From the NCBI RefSeq assembly GCF_937976265.1, contig NZ_CALJRX010000209.1:1-8839 (forward strand): 8,839 nucleotides of DNA, in the 5' to 3' direction. Positions 5,924 to 8,839 of this stretch are shown one piece after another (position 1 is the first letter of the stretch; every line of letters starts with the position of its first letter). Under the pieces are notes generated by a model. That model searched no databases. It saw nothing but the letters and a program-made list of their open reading frames with translations, and was not told where the DNA came from. The position numbers and the translations under genes are program-made. Source of the stretch: an uncultured Haemophilus sp. (GTDB lineage Bacteria; Pseudomonadota; Gammaproteobacteria; Enterobacterales; Pasteurellaceae).

Positions 5924-5954
5924 TTCCCCTCTTTGTTAAAGAGGGGAATTTTTT
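5924..5954 (+). terminator. Strong intrinsic terminator between dat and ddc
   Basis: Perfect 11-bp stem TTCCCCTCTTT (5924-5934)/AAAGAGGGGAA (5938-5948), loop GTT, then T6 (5949-5954). The ddc Shine-Dalgarno AGGA starts at the very next base (5955). dat and ddc are thus unlikely to be expressed at equal levels from one transcript. Confidence 0.85.
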
Positions 5955-5968
5955 AGGAAAGAATGGCT

Positions 5969-7504
5969 ATGTCAGATCTTAAACAACATAAACAATCCCT
6001 TTTTTGTCGCGATGAGCAGTCGATTAAAGACTATGAAAATGCGATGAATAAAGCCGTGCAAGCGGTCTCAAATTGGTTGAAAAACGACAAAATGTACACG
6101 GGTGGCTCAATCAAACAAATGCGCGCTTTGATTGATGGATTCAAACCAAGCCAAGCTGGCGTAGGCGTAGAAAATGCGCTGGATCACCTCGTTGAAATTT
6201 TCTTAAATCCAAGTTTAAAAGTACATCACCCGCATTCATTGGCGCATTTACATTGCCCAACGATGGTCACTAGCCAAATTGCGGAAGTGTTAATCAATGC
6301 GACGAACCAATCTATGGACTCTTGGGATCAAAGCCCAGCAGGTTCAATTATGGAAGAGCATTTAATTGATTGGTTACGCCAAAAAGTAGGCTATGGACAA
6401 GGTACTTCTGGGGTGTTTACCTCGGGCGGTACGCAGTCTAACTTAATGGGCGTATTATTAGCACGCGATTGGGCGATTGCGAATCACTGGAAAAATGAAG
6501 ATGGCTCAGAATGGTCGGTGCAACGTGATGGTATTCCAGTTGATGCCATGAAGAAAGTTAAAGTCATTTGTTCAGAGAATGCGCATTTTTCTGTGCAAAA
6601 AAATATGGCGATGATGGGAATGGGTTTCCAATCTGTGGTTACCGTACCGTCTAATGCTAATGCACAAATGGATGTCAACGCGCTTGAACAAACTTTGGCG
6701 CAATTAAAAGCAGAAGGTAAAATAGTCGCTTGTATTGTGGCGACAGCAGGTACTACCGATGCGGGTGCGATTGATGATCTAAAAGCGATTCGAAAACTGG
6801 CTGATGAATACCAAGCATGGTTACACGTTGATGCTGCTTGGGGCGGAGCGTTATTGCTTTCTAAAGAATTCCGTCATTTCTTAGATGGCATTGAGCTAAC
6901 GGATTCAGTTACGCTCGATTTCCACAAGCATTTCTTCCAAACCATTTCTTGTGGGGCATTCTTGCTTAAAGATCAAGCAAACTATCGTTTTATTGACTAT
7001 AAAGCAGATTACCTCAATTCAGAATATGATGAAGAGCACGGTGTGCCAAACTTGGTGGCAAAATCTCTACAAACAACGCGTCGTTTTGATGCCTTAAAAT
7101 TATGGTTTACGGTGGAAGCATTAGGCGAAGAACTCTATGCTTCAATGATTGACCATGGTGTTAAATTGACCAAAGAAGTAGAAGGTTATATCAATGAAGC
7201 TGAAGAGTTAGAAATGCTCGTGCCAACGCAATTCGCATCAGTGCTATTTCGTGTAGTGCCAAAAGGCTATCCAGCAGAATTTTTAGATGCCTTAAACCAA
7301 AATGTGGCGGATGAACTCTTTGCCCGTGGCGAAGCGAATATTGGTGTCACTAAAGTTGACGATAAACAATCGCTAAAAATGACGACATTAAGCCCGATTG
7401 CTACGCTTGAGAATGTAAAAACATTGTTGGCTCAAGTCTTAGCTGAAGCAAACCGCATTAAAGATGCAATTGCAAACGGCACTTATGTACCACCGATTGA
7501 CTAG
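5969..7504 (+). CDS. ddc: L-2,4-diaminobutyrate decarboxylase
   Basis: This PLP-dependent group II decarboxylase turns L-2,4-diaminobutyrate into 1,3-diaminopropane and CO2, completing the Dat-Ddc route from aspartate semialdehyde. From ATG 5969 the product is 511 residues, the H. influenzae length as I recall it. An in-frame ATG at 5963 would add Met-Ala, but AGGA (5955-5958) is too close to it and well spaced for 5969. Features: TSGGTQSN (151-158) for PLP phosphate binding, SENAHFS with H206 stacking on the cofactor, HVDAAWGG with D288, and Schiff-base K320 in LDFHKHF. The N-terminal HPHSLAHLHCPT segment (87-98) is typical of this subfamily. It follows dat after two hairpins and ends at a shared terminator with the convergent eamA-type gene. 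Aspartate, glutamate or aromatic decarboxylase is less likely given the length and the dat neighbour. Confidence 0.95.
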   Translation: MSDLKQHKQSLFCRDEQSIKDYENAMNKAVQAVSNWLKNDKMYTGGSIKQMRALIDGFKPSQAGVGVENALDHLVEIFLNPSLKVHHPHSLAHLHCPTMVTSQIAEVLINATNQSMDSWDQSPAGSIMEEHLIDWLRQKVGYGQGTSGVFTSGGTQSNLMGVLLARDWAIANHWKNEDGSEWSVQRDGIPVDAMKKVKVICSENAHFSVQKNMAMMGMGFQSVVTVPSNANAQMDVNALEQTLAQLKAEGKIVACIVATAGTTDAGAIDDLKAIRKLADEYQAWLHVDAAWGGALLLSKEFRHFLDGIELTDSVTLDFHKHFFQTISCGAFLLKDQANYRFIDYKADYLNSEYDEEHGVPNLVAKSLQTTRRFDALKLWFTVEALGEELYASMIDHGVKLTKEVEGYINEAEELEMLVPTQFASVLFRVVPKGYPAEFLDALNQNVADELFARGEANIGVTKVDDKQSLKMTTLSPIATLENVKTLLAQVLAEANRIKDAIANGTYVPPID

Positions 7505-7519
7505 TTCTTTTATAGGAGG

Positions 7520-7551
7520 AAAAGGCCGATTTAAACGGCCTTTTCTTTTTT
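7520..7551 (+). terminator. Shared terminator between ddc and the EamA-type gene
   Basis: AAAAGGCCG (7520-7528) pairs perfectly with CGGCCTTTT (7536-7544) around a 7-base loop, followed on the plus strand by C and T6. It starts 16 bp after the ddc stop. Read from the minus strand it also follows the stop of the convergent gene and runs from its stem into CC, so it is stronger for ddc than for the other gene. Confidence 0.82.
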
Positions 7552-7966
7552 ATAGTATAAGTATTAGAACTCCACTTACGATTAATAAACTTCCCATGAT
7601 TAATTTCATGCTTAAAGGTTCGCCTAACAAAACGACGCCTAAAATAATCGCAATGACCACACTGAGTTTATCAATGGGCGCTACCCAAGAAGCGGGCGCC
7701 ATTTGCAACGCGCGATAATAACAAAGCCAAGATAGGCCCGTAGCAACACCAGAAAGAATTAAAAAGGTGAGTGGTTTTGCAGCAATGTGTTGTGGCAGTT
7801 GCCATTCGTTACGTGCGCTAATGATACCTGCTGTAACGAGTAAAACCACAATCGTGCGGATAAAGGTCGCAAGATTGCTGCTAATGCCTTCAACCCCTAA
7901 TTTGCCTAAAATAGCGGTAAGTCCAGCGAAAAAGGCTGAACCAATAGCAAAAAATACCCAATTCAT
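7550..7966 (-). CDS. Small one-domain EamA/DMT-family membrane protein
   Basis: The 138-residue product is very hydrophobic, with five probable membrane helices at about 2-21, 31-50, 65-87, 95-114 and 119-138. It resembles one EamA repeat of the drug/metabolite transporter superfamily: a helix with GLTAILGKLG, an FIRT motif at 35-38, SWLCYYRAL (79-87) and the LGEPLS segment (113-118) typical of the repeat end. Typical EamA transporters are about 300 residues with two such domains, so this would have to work as a dimer, as one-domain members are thought to. It is not a truncation by frameshift: the start has AGGA about 8 bp upstream and the stop coincides with a terminator. It is convergent with ddc and divergent from rnfH. 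Substrate unknown; the diamine made by ddc is only a guess from position. Confidence 0.85.
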   Translation of the reverse strand: MNWVFFAIGSAFFAGLTAILGKLGVEGISSNLATFIRTIVVLLVTAGIISARNEWQLPQHIAAKPLTFLILSGVATGLSWLCYYRALQMAPASWVAPIDKLSVVIAIILGVVLLGEPLSMKLIMGSLLIVSGVLILIL

Positions 7967-7986
7967 GATGTGTTCCTATTTTATCG

Positions 7987-8016
7987 TTAATATTGACCGC
8001 ACTTTTCCGCTATAAT
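7987..8016 (+). promoter_or_regulatory. Probable rnfH promoter containing an uptake core
   Basis: A consensus -10 TATAAT (8011-8016) has TTAATA (7987-7992) 18 bp upstream, with transcription predicted near 8023, about 24 nt before the rnfH ATG. An uptake core (7996-8004) occupies the spacer; its TTGACC is too close (12 bp) to be the -35. Confidence 0.55.
7996..8004 (-). repeat. DNA uptake signal core in the rnfH promoter
   Basis: ACCGCACTT on plus (AAGTGCGGT on minus), followed on the minus strand by the A/T-rich CAATATTAA. It lies in the divergent gap between the EamA-type gene and rnfH. Confidence 0.9.
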
Positions 8017-8046
8017 AACGGAAAACTCATCAAGACAGAATAAGAC

Positions 8047-8373
8047 ATGAACCAAATTAATATTGAAATCGCCTATGCCTTGCCGGATCGTTATTATTTG
8101 AAATCCTTTAAAGTAGATGAAGGCACGATGATCCAAACGGCTATTTTGCAATCAGGTATTTTACAACAGTTTACTGAGATTGATTTGCGCGAGAATAAAG
8201 TCGGGATTTATTCCCGCCCTGCAAAATTAACAGATCAATTAAAAGACGGCGATCGTATTGAAATTTATCGTCCATTATTAGCCGATCCTAAAGAAATTCG
8301 TCGTAAACGTGCAGCAGAGCAAGCCAAAGCCGCACAAGAAAAAGCCCAACAAGAAAAACAGGAAAAGGAGTAA
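8047..8373 (+). CDS. rnfH: RnfH family ubiquitin-like protein (UPF0125)
   Basis: A 108-residue cytoplasmic protein of the RnfH family, a beta-grasp (ubiquitin-like) fold at about residues 1-80. Despite the name, a role in the Rnf electron-transport complex is not established, and no rnf genes are nearby. Family signatures are clear: IEIAYALPDRYYL at the start, IDLRENKVGIYSR in the middle, and GDRIEIYRPLLADPKEIRR near residues 75-90. The tail from about 88 to 108 is a charged Lys/Glu/Gln/Ala helix, likely coiled or disordered. The start is supported by the fit to the family; the Shine-Dalgarno is weak. It has its own promoter and ends 3 bp before the next gene, so the two are very probably co-transcribed. 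From memory the same pair is HI0395-HI0396 in H. influenzae Rd. Confidence 0.92.
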   Translation: MNQINIEIAYALPDRYYLKSFKVDEGTMIQTAILQSGILQQFTEIDLRENKVGIYSRPAKLTDQLKDGDRIEIYRPLLADPKEIRRKRAAEQAKAAQEKAQQEKQEKE

Positions 8374-8376
8374 AAA

Positions 8377-8839
8377 ATGACCGCACTTTCCAACCAATAT
8401 TGTCTGCCTGAGGGCATTACCCCTGAAATTTTCCTGCGTGATTATTGGCAGAAAAAACCATTAATTATTCGTCATGGTTTGCCTGAAATTGTTGGACAAT
8501 TTGAGCCTGACGATATTATCGAATTAGCACAAGGCGAAGATGTGACCGCGCGTTTAGTGAAAACCTTTTCAGATGATAATTGGAAAGTGTTTTTCAGTCC
8601 GTTATCTGAAGAAGATTTTGCAGATGTACCCGAGAAATGGTCGGTGCTCGTCCAAAATTTAGAACAATGGAGTACGGAATTAGGTCAGCTTTGGAATAAA
8701 TTTGGCTTTATCCCACAATGGCAACGCGACGATATTATGGTGTCCTATGCACCTAAAGGCGGTTCCGTTGGTAAGCATTATGACGAATATGATGTGTTCT
8801 TGGTGCAAGGCTATGGACATCGTCGTTGGCAGTTAGGCA
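8377..8839 (+). CDS. roxA: Ribosomal protein uL16 arginine hydroxylase (JmjC/cupin oxygenase), 3' end outside window
   Basis: Only the first 154 codons are present; no stop occurs before the edge. It matches the YcfD/RoxA family, Fe(II)/2-oxoglutarate oxygenases that hydroxylate an arginine of large-subunit protein uL16. Seen here: DYWQKKPLIIRHG (22-34), the usual N-terminal segment of JmjC ribosomal oxygenases, and GKHYDEYDVF (132-141) with the HxD iron ligands H134 and D136. After it comes GYGHRRWQLG. The third iron ligand would lie beyond the edge. ATG 8377 is served by GGAG (8367-8370), which lies inside the last codons of rnfH, so translation of the two genes is closely linked. Codons 2-4 (T-A-L) are formed by an uptake core. 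Confidence 0.92.
   Translation, partial: MTALSNQYCLPEGITPEIFLRDYWQKKPLIIRHGLPEIVGQFEPDDIIELAQGEDVTARLVKTFSDDNWKVFFSPLSEEDFADVPEKWSVLVQNLEQWSTELGQLWNKFGFIPQWQRDDIMVSYAPKGGSVGKHYDEYDVFLVQGYGHRRWQLG
8380..8388 (-). repeat. DNA uptake signal core at the start of roxA
   Basis: ACCGCACTT lies directly after the ATG and is read as Thr-Ala-Leu. The orientation is AAGTGCGGT on the minus strand. Confidence 0.9.

Noticed and set aside
7978..7983. -10-like TAAAAT on the minus strand before the EamA-type gene
   Set aside because: Transcription from it would start within or after the Shine-Dalgarno, and there is no matching -35.
7767..8015. 82-codon plus-strand frame antisense to the EamA-type gene
   Set aside because: The opposite strand encodes a coherent membrane protein with Shine-Dalgarno and terminator; this frame has neither and runs into the rnfH promoter.
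1..8839. Phage, insertion sequence, CRISPR array, toxin-antitoxin or defence genes
   Set aside because: No transposase, integrase, repeat-spacer array or terminal inverted repeats were seen; every long frame is accounted for by a recognisable gene or its shadow.

Overview
The window is a stretch of Pasteurellaceae chromosome, most likely Haemophilus (influenzae/parainfluenzae/haemolyticus group). Seven exact copies of the Hin-type DNA uptake core AAGTGCGGT (either strand) lie in 8.8 kb. The proteins are clear homologues of gammaproteobacterial DnaQ, RnhA, TesB, YchF, Pth, Dat, Ddc, RnfH and RoxA/YcfD. The species is not fixed by the sequence; gene order differs from what I remember of H. influenzae Rd.

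Layout. Positions 1-58 hold the 5' part of tRNA-Asp(GTC) on the minus strand, with a stable-RNA-type promoter behind it. dnaQ (minus) and rnhA (plus) then diverge from a 59-bp promoter region; rnhA-dnaQ-tRNA-Asp is also the order in E. coli. rnhA converges on tesB (minus). Upstream of tesB, and also minus, lie ychF and pth, the conserved peptidyl-tRNA hydrolase/GTPase-like pair.

From 4115 to 4508 is a 394-bp gap upstream of dat. It contains the pth promoter, an AT-rich perfect palindrome, a compact intrinsic terminator and a second foldable segment ending in a T-rich run just before the dat ribosome binding site. This looks like a structured leader or small-RNA locus and is the least explained part of the window. 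dat and ddc (plus) follow. Together they convert L-aspartate 4-semialdehyde to L-2,4-diaminobutyrate and then to 1,3-diaminopropane. Two tandem hairpins separate them, the second a textbook terminator whose U-run touches the ddc Shine-Dalgarno. A one-domain EamA-type membrane protein (minus) converges on ddc across a shared terminator.

The window ends with rnfH (plus), closely followed by the start of a JmjC-type ribosomal oxygenase gene (roxA/ycfD), which runs off the right edge.

Most of the genes are housekeeping: proofreading, RNA/DNA hybrid removal, peptidyl-tRNA recycling, ribosome-linked ATPase, ribosome hydroxylation. The accessory part is the diaminopropane module dat-ddc with the adjacent small transporter-like gene, apparently sitting between pth and rnfH, which I recall as neighbours in H. 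influenzae Rd. No phage, IS, CRISPR or defence genes were seen.
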